Source: Aurelia coerulea
Taxonomy: Eukaryota > Cnidaria > Scyphozoa > Semaeostomeae > Ulmaridae
DNA: 64,000 nt
Reading direction: 5' to 3'
NCBI GenBank assembly: GCA_039566865.1
Contig: CM076949.1
Span: forward strand, 19,072,501 to 19,136,500
In this document: in pieces, positions 60,651 to 64,000 of the stretch
How positions within the stretch are numbered: the first letter of the stretch is position 1
Layout of the letters: each line of letters begins with the position of its first letter
Translations under genes and position numbers: made by a program
Notes under the pieces: model-generated
The model's database searches: none
Seen by the model: the letters and a program-made list of their open reading frames with translations, nothing else
What the model was told of the DNA's origin: nothing

Positions 60651-63530
60651 TATAGGTTGCGCGGAAAATCTGGCGTATTTGGCCTAAATAATCTCTATTT
60701 TGAAATTTTATTGTAATGAGTCTCAGTTTGAACCTATAGCTAATCATCATTAAATTCCATTCGAAAAACTGCGATTCGTGTAGTCATTGTGATTCACCTT
60801 GAGCTTGAACCTTGCATCAACGATTGTCAGCATTAAAACGTTTTCCAGTATTTTGAGAACGGGGCTTGAGTGCTTTCTGAGATGTAAAATCTAATATATA
60901 TATATATACGAGGGGCATTTCACTCCCAAAAAATCTCGTACACCTTAGGCAAAATCCTTTTGTTTTCAAGAAAAATCCATCAAAAATGCGTAAAAATCCT
61001 TTTGTTCTGAAAAAAATCTCGTACGCTTTTTCGAAGGAGTGAAATGCCCCTCGTATATATATATGTTAAAGGAGCTCTGTCACGCAGGTGATTGGTTTAG
61101 AGAACAAAGCTTAGACAAAGGAAAGGAGCTAGAGCCCAGATTGTTTGAATTTTTCGCATGATAGAAATTCAGTTCAATATGAAACGATCTCTTTCCGATT
61201 CTTTTCTGTTAATCCTGCCATACACATCTTTAATCCCCTTCTACAATCTTCAGCCAATTATGAATAAGACAGACTGCCTTTAAAGTGTTTATGAATCGAA
61301 ATTTTCGAACTTCCAATTCTTACCAAATATGAAAATTGAAACTTTTAGCTACGTGAATCTCGCTTCATTTTTGCTCTCATTGCCCAGAAAGTGTGCGAAA
61401 TAGGCACCCATCATAGTGCTGAATCATTGTTTTCAAAGGTTCATTTTTGCTAACTTTATCTGACTGATGCATTTTTGTTCTTTGTTAGGAATACAAGAGC
61501 ATTTTGAACAAGATTTTTTTCCCGAAATGTCAGCTGAGCAAAATCATGGATCACAGGTTCGTAATAAACGTTTGGACTTATGAGTTCGAGTCCTTTTTTG
61601 ACTGCGTTCTTTGATTTGTTGATGTCACTTCAGCTAATAGGATCTCTTGAAATTACTATGAAACAACGGGTACAATTTAGGCCCTCTCAAAAGTGAATTT
61701 TCTATTCACCAATCAAATTGCTAGAATCGTTGAGAATTTAGTTTTCAACCAATCAGGAGGGGGCTATTGAAGCAGTTATTGTTGTTGCATGCAAAATCGG
61801 TTGATATCACGCAGAGTTCTCGTAGCGGCTATATCGGTTAGGTTGACAAGGGCTATGTTATTAGCTTGTTGGCTTGAATTAGCATTTTTATATTTAGCTA
61901 TGTAAGTTGCCAACTTTAAATAAAATGATAATAATAATGATAATAGTAGTAATAATGATATGATAATAATGATAATGATAATAATGTTAATAATTATGGA
62001 ATGTTGAAACTAAAGTGATTCCAATAGTGGTTGGGGCACTTGGTTCCATCCCAAAAAAGTCAAGAGAACATTTGAAGAGTTTAGGATTGCCAGATGATAT
62101 TCACTGCATCCAGAAATCAGCCCTCCTTGGAACAGCTGGAATATGTTCTTTTAATCTGTTCTGTTAATGATTCCAATATGTTTAAAGATGACGACGGGTT
62201 TGTTTTCAATGCTTAAAAGTTTAACATTTGCACATTGAAAAACATTATGCTGAACTATACTTGCAACTCTCCAATGCTAGTTCGCTTTTCTTTGTTTGAT
62301 TTTTGGACAAATTGGAATAATGTTATACAAGTAGGAATTGATCTGGTAATCATCAGCGATTTTGCAGTATAATTCAGAACAAGGAGGCCCTACGAGAGAT
62401 AAATTTGCTGATTTTAAACCAATTGCAGGATCAGCTGTACCTAGGAAAACAATTTGATCTGCTTGTAAAAAAGAAGAAATTTGAAGATACCCTTGTAATC
62501 TAGTTTTAGTGATTTTTGAAACCAAGGGACCTTTTGGATATGAGATTTATATGTTATGAGACTTTATTCCATTTTAAGGCAAAGTAAAGGGTGAAGCTGC
62601 AAAAATGTGTGCCGAGACGCCTTACAGGTTTTGCTCACTTCAATGGCCTTTAGTCTGAACAGCGCCTGAGGCGATCTCCATTTGAGCGCTGCTGGTCGGG
62701 TGCGCGTTCTCTGTTTTTGAATTTGAAGTTGAGGCAACTACCAAGCGACCAGAGGCAGGTTCTGCGACACTTTAATCGATTGTCTAATTTCTGTTGCAGT
62801 TTTTGTTCTTTCGGGGACTCTCCAATGGAGATCGTTTCATTTATTAATACATTGTAATCATTCAGTAACTTGTTGCTGTTTTACATTTGGCTATGCAAAA
62901 AAAGAAACCAATAGCTAATTTGATCTTGTAATCATAGAAATTGAATAATGTCTCCTTAATAACAAAGTTAACGTAATACCATAACGAAATGATGAAGAGA
63001 ATGCTGTGCTTGGGATGTTAGAAGCTCCATTTTGAGTTTGCACCTGAAGCTCGAAAGAGATTTTTATTTCTATTGTAAATATTGTATAATTGTAAATAGG
63101 GTTTTGAAATTGTGGTTTTTTTTCTAGTGATATCTTATTTTTAGCTGTATGTTGTAATTAAGTTTTTATCAGAGGGTCCCTTGAAAAACAGCTTTTGCTG
63201 AAGTGCAACCCTCCTTAAAAGAATCAAATATGAAATATAAATAATATTGTCTTAACGTTCCGATTCTTTTCCTTTTCTGTGCCGTTTCTGCTGTAGGATT
63301 TAACACATTAATAGGTATTCCGTTGCTGGTTATTTCAAAAGTTTCAAACTATTTTTACTGTAGCTTCCGAAGCCGACTGACATCAAAGTATCTGAAGCAT
63401 CATTATCTTTGCTTGCAGATTTGTTTACTTTTTTGGGGATCTCAACTATCGCATTGATGAATTGGACATTGATGTCGTGAAAGATTATGCAAGTCATAAC
63501 CAAGTAGATGTCTTATTGTCTTATGACCAA
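23176..63530 (+). CDS. INPP5K-like: Inositol polyphosphate 5-phosphatase, INPP5K/J-like (partial, 7 coding exons)
   Basis: The exons, joined by GT-AG introns in consistent phase, give 214 residues of a type II inositol 5-phosphatase domain. These enzymes remove the 5-phosphate from PI(4,5)P2, PI(3,4,5)P3 and soluble inositol phosphates, using Mg2+. Motifs: WNVN (10-13); the metal-binding Glu in QEV (45); [16 protein letters not shown] (about 87-102), close to the family's GILLLLFAKYx[13 protein letters not shown] (120-127); NAH (139-141); and FGDLNYRI (182-189). Introns are about 2.4, 1.5, 2.2, 0.7, 31 and 1.9 kb. The rest of the domain, including the expected PAWTDRIL motif, lies past the right edge. 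The usual NKGG reads SKGG here. With a start this close to WNVN, the catalytic domain is at the very N-terminus, as in INPP5K. Assignment to K/J rather than another 5-phosphatase is inference. Confidence 0.88.
24005..24375. mobile_element. GGAAC-motif element in the phosphatase intron
   Basis: The segment is packed with gttcc and ggaac pentamers. A dense run at 24097-24163 (cattccgttccattccggtc) faces inverted runs (ggaacggaacgattgc) at 24232-24247 and 24335-24355. The phrases 'cagtgtgaacaggc', 'ctgtttgaacag' and 'ctgtatgaactgggcc' recur. Exact ends and a target duplication were not found. Confidence 0.55.
24859..25158. mobile_element. AAGGC-motif element in the phosphatase intron
   Basis: The ends are cctgtacgaaaatacaaggc and inverse gccttgtatttttgtacagg. 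The body holds about a dozen copies of (t)agccttgta or its inverse. No coding sequence. The target duplication is not clear. Confidence 0.7.
25583..25696 (+). CDS. INPP5K-like: Phosphatase exon, WNVN motif
   Basis: Acceptor ttcaattatag, donor gg|gtaat. It encodes [13 protein letters not shown]...[10 protein letters not shown], with an incoming split codon (phase 2) and an outgoing GG|C. The WNVN Asn and the 'DIIAIG' strand leading to the catalytic Glu are family hallmarks. Confidence 0.88.
26264..26566. mobile_element. G/C-tract element in the phosphatase intron
   Basis: The left end cccctgggggtacttgac and right end caagtacccaccccc...ggg are inverted. Interior units resemble those at 1-257 (gataaccgatcatagaaaaa and similar). 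The block ggcacatctctgtcag matches the family's subterminal block. The target duplication is not clear. Confidence 0.7.
26693..27081 (-). mobile_element. AAGAAAC element, family 2, 389 bp
   Basis: TA flanks (26691-26692, 27082-27083). The inverted ends are cactcattttgtttataagaaac and its inverse with one change. It has seven direct taagaaac motifs and one inverted, the same count as family 1, although the intervening sequence differs. It ends 80 bp before the phosphatase exon at 27162, close to the branch-point region. Confidence 0.85.
27162..27273 (+). CDS. INPP5K-like: Phosphatase exon, QEV motif
   Basis: Acceptor tttcacag, donor atg|gtatgg. It encodes [20 protein letters not shown] onward. 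The Glu of QEV is the metal-binding residue. It ends in phase 0. Confidence 0.88.
27381..27630 (+). repeat. 133-bp tandem duplication in the phosphatase intron
   Basis: Two near-identical copies start at 27381 and 27514 (atcatttaatgatggaaatt). A shorter inverted match (ggagtggccga, then ttcaaaatggatt) lies near 27901-27940. Confidence 0.88.
27640..29520. other. Intron sequence, mostly unassigned
   Basis: No coding sequence or delimited element was recognised. A block 'taccgggtgtctcagaaaaa' at 29165 resembles an end of a TA-type element, with a possible partner (tttttttgggtcacccactg) near 29460. Confidence 0.4.
29523..29639 (+). CDS. INPP5K-like: Phosphatase exon, [15 protein letters not shown] segment
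   Basis: Acceptor tttttccag, donor ttg|gtaagt, 39 codons, phase 0 at both ends. The HLPFIRD stretch is the part closest to INPP5J and INPP5K. Confidence 0.88.
29690..29998. repeat. 309-bp palindrome of GAC/GAT triplets in a phosphatase intron
   Basis: Two arms of about 150 bp are almost perfectly complementary. Outer parts (agggccattatactagcctg) lead into gaggacgac/gatgat runs meeting near 29840. The translation of either strand is a run of Ser or Asp and is not a gene. The outer block tagcctgcgtgcagactc is shared with the palindrome at 36249-36335. Confidence 0.92.
30056..30300. repeat. Degenerate ggaataaa/ttcgcgaa repeats in a phosphatase intron
   Basis: Units such as caggaataaattttgcgaa and gaataaattttcgcgaaatt recur about every 45-60 bp. 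It ends about 45 bp before the exon at 30348. Probably a decayed element. Confidence 0.5.
30348..30455 (+). CDS. INPP5K-like: Phosphatase exon, SKGGVAIR and NAH motifs
   Basis: Acceptor ttttccag, donor caa|gtgagt, 36 codons, phase 0 at both ends. It encodes [10 protein letters not shown] and [10 protein letters not shown]. The Asn of the usual NKGG is Ser here. The His of NAH is retained. Confidence 0.9.
31486..32979. repeat. Long palindrome interrupted in its left arm
   Basis: The left arm (31486-31537 plus 32081-about 32390) pairs with the right arm (about 32605-32979) over about 370 bp. Pairs include aaaaattggacaac with gttgtccaattttt and agcaactatttgtgcaagtt with its inverse. The left arm is split by the hAT-like element at 31538-32080. 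The unpaired centre is about 215 bp. Confidence 0.88.
31538..32080. mobile_element. hAT-like element filled with AAGTTGC motifs, TSD ggcctaat
   Basis: The ends are tagccctgtccacaagttgc and exact inverse. An exact 8-bp duplication, ggcctaat, lies at 31530-31537 and 32081-32088. The body has more than ten aagttgc motifs. Removal rejoins the left arm of the enclosing palindrome. Confidence 0.9.
33507..33676. mobile_element. GACCTTTTAGC element, 170-bp copy
   Basis: The ends are gaccttttagctattc and inverse gaatagctaaaaggtc, flanked by TA (33505-33506, 33677-33678). Same family as 48046-48284 and 49739-49907. Confidence 0.85.
33690..34240. other. Intron sequence, unassigned
   Basis: No coding sequence with family resemblance was recognised. 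Overlapping open frames on both strands are short and lack support. Confidence 0.4.
34848..35285. mobile_element. G/C-tract element, near-8-bp TSD
   Basis: The ends are tccggaggggggggggagta and inverse (gggagtacccccccccgga), followed by inner inverted blocks ttgtggcctgatagggg and cccctgttaggccataa. The flanks tatcccgt and catcccgt agree at 7 of 8 positions. The interior repeats 'aaatggtag' with variation. Confidence 0.78.
35293..36248. other. Intron sequence, unassigned
   Basis: No gene or delimited element was recognised. Confidence 0.4.
36249..36335. mobile_element. Short palindromic element
   Basis: An 87-bp near-perfect hairpin begins tagcctgcgtgcagactct, the same outer motif as the palindrome at 29690-29998. 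The central halves differ completely between the two, so only the ends are conserved. Confidence 0.8.
36500..39000 (+). pseudogene. LINE reverse transcriptase fragment, split by a foldback element
   Basis: Coding pieces 36500-37358 and 38463-38960. Motifs: [15 protein letters not shown] (36713-36757), [10 protein letters not shown] (about 36890-36919), [18 protein letters not shown] (about 37098-37150), [14 protein letters not shown] (about 37272-37313), and after the insertion [10 protein letters not shown] (38467-38498). Removing 37359-38452 with one copy of gaatgcaaag restores the frame. The endonuclease is missing. Similarity stops near 38960, just before the region present at 57519-57868, which belongs to the same type of element. 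Confidence 0.9.
37359..38452. mobile_element. Foldback element with TCGGAGATG repeats, 10-bp TSD
   Basis: The ends are ggccaggtaaaaaactcgg and exact inverse. An exact 10-bp duplication, gaatgcaaag, lies at 37349-37358 and 38453-38462. The outer arms are tandem (tcggagatg)n, followed by units of about 95 bp: about two in the left arm and three in the right. The inner region (37560-38180) is AT-rich and holds a G tract at 37995-38010. It shares its terminal motif and long duplication with the element at 18065-19241. Confidence 0.9.
39011..39737. other. Intron sequence, unassigned
   Basis: No gene was recognised. Confidence 0.4.
39738..39797. repeat. Isolated diverged copy of the 68-bp array unit
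   Basis: Parts such as aattcaagtcaatgtgcatcc and gaatggttaaccaacaggct align to the unit of the array at 42140-43725, more than 2 kb away. Confidence 0.6.
39859..40250 (-). mobile_element. Possible LINE 3' end remnant
   Basis: A T run followed by tatatata (39859-39876) could be a minus-strand poly(A) tail. A C-rich coding-like stretch (40110-40250) recalls the C-terminal and 3' UTR layout at 59140-59500. No RT motif is present. Confidence 0.35.
40251..41072. other. Intron sequence with an AAGAAAC family 2 fragment
   Basis: Around 40540-40712 the order of blocks (gtcagaaaagttgctatcac, gtacattgtcgaaacattttt, attcaggtagggt) matches the inner part of the elements at 45402 and 55323. The ends are lost. 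The rest is unassigned. Confidence 0.5.
41074..41493 (+). mobile_element. AAGAAAC element, family 1, 420-bp copy C
   Basis: TA flanks (41072-41073, 41494-41495). Inverse orientation to copy A, nearly identical. A 74-codon open frame (41188-41412) is shared with the copy at 55912-56136, but it ends up frameshifted in copy A. Confidence 0.9.
41673..42095 (+). mobile_element. AAGAAAC element, family 1, diverged copy D
   Basis: Left TA at 41671-41672; the right flank is CA (decayed TA) at 42096-42097. It carries the subfamily block gatatttacaaacgcactgc shared with 2657-2947. Confidence 0.82.
42140..43725. repeat. 68-bp tandem array, about ten units
   Basis: The unit begins gatgtgtcactgtaagttaa and contains aggaatgcttaaccaaaagg. 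Unit starts: 42233, 42301, 43174, 43242, 43310, 43378, 43446, 43514, 43582, and a diverged one at 43657. The period is exactly 68 except at the right edge. Central units are nearly identical and outer ones diverged, as expected from unequal exchange. The array is split by the element at 42307-43171. Confidence 0.93.
42307..43171. mobile_element. hAT-like element inside the 68-bp array, TSD aagatgtg
   Basis: The ends are caagggcgccggag and inverse ctccggcgcctctg. An exact 8-bp duplication, aagatgtg, lies at 42299-42306 and 43172-43179. The duplication is itself part of the array unit. Subterminal blocks gaagggcgtggtc match the other hAT-like elements in inverse. Confidence 0.9.
43726..45265. 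other. Intron sequence, unassigned
   Basis: No gene or delimited element was recognised. The stretch 44280-44640 is less AT-rich than its surroundings. It could be an old element or exon remnant, but no frame has recognisable family features. Confidence 0.4.
45266..46131 (+). pseudogene. LINE C-terminal fragment with an inserted AAGAAAC element
   Basis: Before the insertion: [12 protein letters not shown] and ARPTLEYA (about 45305-45400). After it: [20 protein letters not shown] (about 45775-45835). Removing 45402-45769 with one TA rejoins the frame (LEYA to SAIWDPY). After a break near 45870, [18 protein letters not shown] (about 46070-46125) ends the ORF. These are standard C-terminal LINE blocks. 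Several breaks show it is dead. Confidence 0.82.
45402..45769 (+). mobile_element. AAGAAAC element, family 2, inserted in a LINE
   Basis: Left TA at 45400-45401, right CA (mutated TA) at 45770-45771. Inverse orientation to 26693-27081, with matching inner blocks. The target is proven by the restored LINE frame. Confidence 0.85.
46290..46480 (+). mobile_element. tRNA-derived SINE candidate
   Basis: A tRNA-like head (gtggtaatcctctgacttgc, then agtgggttcaatacccggta) includes a perfect B-box, GGTTCAATACC (about 46348-46358). A non-tRNA body follows to about 46480. The anticodon arm cannot be folded cleanly, so this is not a working tRNA. Confidence 0.55.
47045..47211. mobile_element. hAT-like 167-bp element, TSD ctcataat
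   Basis: The ends are cagggacgtaggaa and inverse ttcctacgtctctg. An exact 8-bp duplication, ctcataat, lies at 47037-47044 and 47212-47219. Confidence 0.92.
47386..47818. mobile_element. CCCGG-ended element, TSD aggccata
   Basis: The ends are cccggggggggtacttgac and inverse gtcaagtatgggagtgccccccccggg (one-base spacing difference). An exact 8-bp duplication, aggccata, lies at 47378-47385 and 47819-47826. The interior is tandem units of about 59 bp and shorter, all containing taccctgtcgcataaa. Confidence 0.92.
48046..48284. mobile_element. GACCTTTTAGC element, near-perfect palindromic dimer
   Basis: TA flanks (48044-48045, 48285-48286). The whole 239 bp folds back on itself around the centre at about 48165-48170 (aaagtgcactttg). 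Each half matches the left part of the 170-bp copy at 33507-33676. Confidence 0.9.
48411..50081 (+). mobile_element. 5'-truncated LINE with intact C-terminal ORF and poly(A)
   Basis: The 398-codon frame (48414-49610) starts within the RT palm and thumb ([32 protein letters not shown]) and ends with a Cys/His cluster (MCPTNDG...[11 protein letters not shown]). The YADD box and everything upstream are missing. The 3' UTR ends in an A run at 50073-50081. It is closely related to the nested LINE at 16946-17969. The first ATG is simply the first in a truncated frame. Confidence 0.9.
49739..49907. mobile_element. GACCTTTTAGC element in the LINE 3' UTR
   Basis: It begins ccctttagctattctacaaa and ends ctgaatagctaggggg. 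It is more decayed than the other two copies and its outermost bases are mutated. Confidence 0.7.
50082..50475 (-). mobile_element. AAGAAAC element, family 3
   Basis: It abuts the poly(A) of the LINE. About six motifs of the (a)agaaac type lie in direct order, with one inverted at the end (agcttcttataaaaaaat). The inner sequence matches 56467-56840 and not families 1 or 2. Confidence 0.7.
50490..50570 (+). mobile_element. Possible tRNA-like SINE head
   Basis: The segment gttatcagtgtatttgctgt, then cagggtcccgggtacaattc recalls a tRNA-like A/B-box layout with a damaged B-box. Weak evidence. Confidence 0.25.
51108..51373 (+). repeat. Direct duplication, period 145 bp, before a LINE
   Basis: About 120 bp (ttcgctgaaaacgtactatt to tatcgtaatctggt) occur twice, offset by 145 bp. 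The second copy stops exactly where the LINE at 51376 begins. Confidence 0.9.
51376..52665 (+). mobile_element. 5'-truncated LINE RT fragment with (AAT)n tail
   Basis: The open frame runs without a break from 51376 to 52380. It contains [20 protein letters not shown] (about 51424-51483), the catalytic YADDTT (51524-51541), a thumb ([16 protein letters not shown]), and a C-terminus of the type NIGYNLRHG...[16 protein letters not shown]. The 3' UTR ends in AAT repeats (52541-52665). The open frame suggests a fairly recent insertion. It belongs to a different family from 36500-39000. Confidence 0.9.
52667..55215. repeat. 98-bp satellite, about 19 units
   Basis: The unit contains gcatattgcagtaaattcta, ggggatatcggtgtaaaagc and gtttatagtagatacaagta. 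The tagggg landmark recurs at 52737, 52835, 52933, 53031, 53129, 53227 and 53325, exactly 98 bp apart. Two units are 138 bp (ending 53463 and 53993) and share the same 40-bp extra block (tagcgtatagcgtagatata). The array is split by a hAT-like element at 54610-55070 and resumes for two units. Open frames across it are artefacts. Confidence 0.95.
54610..55070. mobile_element. hAT-like element in the satellite
   Basis: The ends are cagggacgctggag and inverse ctccagcgttcctg. The flanks gatgtg-a and gatgtgta fit an 8-bp duplication with one base lost on the left. It is a sister copy of 21652-22113. Confidence 0.9.
55323..55826 (+). mobile_element. AAGAAAC element, family 2, long copy
   Basis: The inner order of blocks matches 45402-45769 (gtagagttaa type, gttgctataaactgtacaat, attcaggtagggttg). 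About 170 bp of extra sequence (55555-55725) is present. The right end tacgtg abuts, through a TA, the family 1 copy at 55829. Confidence 0.75.
55829..56248 (-). mobile_element. AAGAAAC element, family 1, 420-bp copy E
   Basis: TA flanks (55827-55828, 56249-56250). Same orientation as copy A, same 420-bp length, nearly identical. It sits end to end with a family 2 element. Confidence 0.9.
56467..56840 (-). mobile_element. AAGAAAC element, family 3, second copy
   Basis: Blocks such as actgcccataagaaact, gagaaactctagtactggga and caagaaactttcagtactgg match 50082-50475. The right end is decayed (agtttcttaccaaaaagtta). Confidence 0.7.
56928..57101. mobile_element. hAT-like 174-bp element, TSD cgcatgtc
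   Basis: The ends are catcggcgtagggg and inverse ctcctacgcctatg. An exact 8-bp duplication, cgcatgtc, lies at 56920-56927 and 57102-57109. Confidence 0.9.
57519..57945 (+). mobile_element. LINE C-terminal fragment with 3' tail
   Basis: The frame (to the stop at 57868) contains [20 protein letters not shown] and [18 protein letters not shown], the last part of a CR1/jockey-like ORF2. It is followed by a short 3' UTR and a tattattatt tail (57930-57948). It corresponds to the part missing from 36500-39000 and is severely 5'-truncated. Confidence 0.85.
57954..58104. repeat. Hairpin repeat
   Basis: Arms (57954-58020 and 58038-58104) pair over about 67 bp. The single-arm copy is at 7120-7224. It is followed by three copies of the 9-mer gggcaagtg (58109-58136). 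Confidence 0.8.
58455..58879. repeat. Long foldback repeat, about 200-bp arms
   Basis: The left arm 58455-58660 and right arm 58677-58879 are inverted and nearly identical, with a centre of about 16 bp (cctgcgcattattatc region). Similarity fades at the outer edges. Short open frames in the arms mirror each other. Confidence 0.88.
59140..60595 (-). pseudogene. LINE RT remnant, minus strand
   Basis: Pieces in coding order: [16 protein letters not shown] (about 60430-60475), [15 protein letters not shown] (about 60325-60370), [18 protein letters not shown] (about 60225-60280), a decayed ADD box near 60190-60200, then [20 protein letters not shown] and [20 protein letters not shown] (59838-59690). 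The 3' UTR contains a hairpin (aggagggagacccttcagcc near 59149) and an AATAAA signal on the minus strand. Several frameshifts are present. Confidence 0.85.
60597..60647. repeat. (TTAG)n microsatellite
   Basis: About 12 uninterrupted gtta units. This is not the TTAGGG telomere repeat. Confidence 0.95.
60909..61053. mobile_element. CGAGGGGC-ended element, TSD tatatata
   Basis: The ends are cgaggggcatttcactcc and exact inverse. The flanking tatatata lies at 60901-60908 and 61054-61061, though these flanks are simple sequence. The copy at 9835-9977 supports the same 8-bp rule. Confidence 0.85.
61489..61556 (+). CDS. INPP5K-like: Phosphatase exon after the 31-kb intron
   Basis: Acceptor tttgttag, donor cacag|gttcgt, 68 bases. 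It encodes [22 protein letters not shown] plus AG of a split Arg codon. It continues the family alignment from YRNQ at the end of the exon at 30455 without a gap (compare RRNQDYKDI in relatives). Confidence 0.8.
61780..61990 (+). mobile_element. LINE 3' end with (ATA)n tail
   Basis: The 3' UTR block agctatgtaagttgccaact, then aaataaaatgataataatga and further ataatg repeats, match the end at 7866-8003. It lies 225 bp after the exon at 61489-61556. No coding part is present. Confidence 0.5.
61991..63418. other. Last intron, mostly unassigned
   Basis: Near 63150-63250 a block (gagggtcccttgaaaaacag, then aagtgcaaccctcctta) resembles the hairpin 3' end of a LINE. An inverted pair (gcgatctccattt and aatggagatcg) lies at about 62674 and 62824. 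Otherwise nothing was recognised. Confidence 0.4.
63419..63530 (+). CDS. INPP5K-like: Phosphatase exon, FGDLNYRI motif
   Basis: Acceptor ttgcttgcag, donor caa|gtaagt. It encodes [20 protein letters not shown] onward, containing the catalytic GDLN motif. It ends in phase 0, and the next exon is outside the window. Confidence 0.92.
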
Positions 63531-64000
63531 GTAAGTGCATTTCTTGTTTCTTGTTTCTTGACTGGCTGGGGTCTCCAGACGACCACATCACTGACTTCCG
63601 TCAAAATCACAAAATCACGAGAAATCGTAAAATTTGCAGAAAGTCACAGCCATGTTACATGAATCCCAAAGGCATTAAACATCATGTAAATTTCTGAGAA
63701 AGTTCTGGCATGCTTCTTTTGCAAATTTCAATAGAAAGTCAAGAGCAGGAAGCGCTCACCGACTGACAATTTGTTACTTCTAATGTCTGCCTCAAATAAG
63801 ATATCAGGTAAAGATGAAGTTGCGGCTGTTAGCGCAAGCGCTGGGATCATAGAAGTAGATAAGATCTAATGGACCTAATCGAGTCTTTGACCGCTTGTCA
63901 GGTGAGATTTGCAATGACGCAAGACACTCGTTGTTATTTATGGGCATTTTCACCTGACATCTAATTTGAGACAGACTTGGGTCTTTCACTAAAGTACCAA
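63531..64000. other. Start of the next phosphatase intron
   Basis: It follows donor gtaagt at 63531. No further exon was found before the window ends. Confidence 0.5.

Overview
This window is eukaryotic, AT-rich and intron-bearing. It holds parts of two host genes inside a dense bed of transposable elements. The organism is most likely a metazoan invertebrate, and I favour a cnidarian such as a coral or sea anemone. That assignment is inference: it rests on the Patched-related gene, the INPP5-type gene with GT-AG introns, the style of the LINE reverse transcriptases and the abundance of short non-autonomous DNA transposons. I see no bacterial features.

Host genes. (1) At 3626-6124 on the minus strand a single 833-codon exon encodes most of a Patched-domain (PTCHD3-like) membrane protein. 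It ends at a clean splice donor, and I could not find its C-terminal exon. (2) From about 22.5 kb to beyond the right edge, on the plus strand, lies an inositol polyphosphate 5-phosphatase related to INPP5K/INPP5J. I assembled seven coding exons (23001-23186, 25583-25696, 27162-27273, 29523-29639, 30348-30455, 61489-61556, 63419-63530). Their phases agree throughout and give a continuous 214-residue N-terminal part of the catalytic domain. One intron is about 31 kb long and contains roughly half of the window.

Mobile DNA. About ten LINE-type retrotransposon fragments, one BEL/Pao-type LTR-retrotransposon fragment and more than 30 non-autonomous DNA elements can be delimited. Many have exact target-site duplications (TSDs). 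Families seen: CAGGG-ended and TAGCCC-ended elements with 8-bp TSDs (hAT-like); CCCGG-ended elements with 8-bp TSDs; CGAGGGGC-ended elements with 8-bp TSDs; TA-flanked elements built from repeated AAGAAAC motifs; and GGCCAGGT-ended foldback elements with 10-11-bp TSDs. There are several long palindromes, a 98-bp satellite and a 68-bp tandem array. No transposase gene was found.

Layout. 0-3.6 kb: small DNA elements. 3.6-6.1 kb: PTCHD3-like exon. 6-13 kb: small elements and the BEL/Pao fragment with a TA-flanked insertion. 13.4-19.4 kb: one LINE carrying four direct insertions and a fifth nested inside one of them. 20.2-21.5 kb: a second LINE. 22.5-30.5 kb: first exons of the phosphatase. 30.5-61.5 kb: giant intron with palindromes, five or more LINE fragments, the tandem arrays and many short elements. 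61.5-63.5 kb: two further phosphatase exons.

The most notable results are the nested insertions whose removal restores reading frames, and a recurring design in which unrelated non-autonomous elements are filled from end to end with many copies of one short motif.
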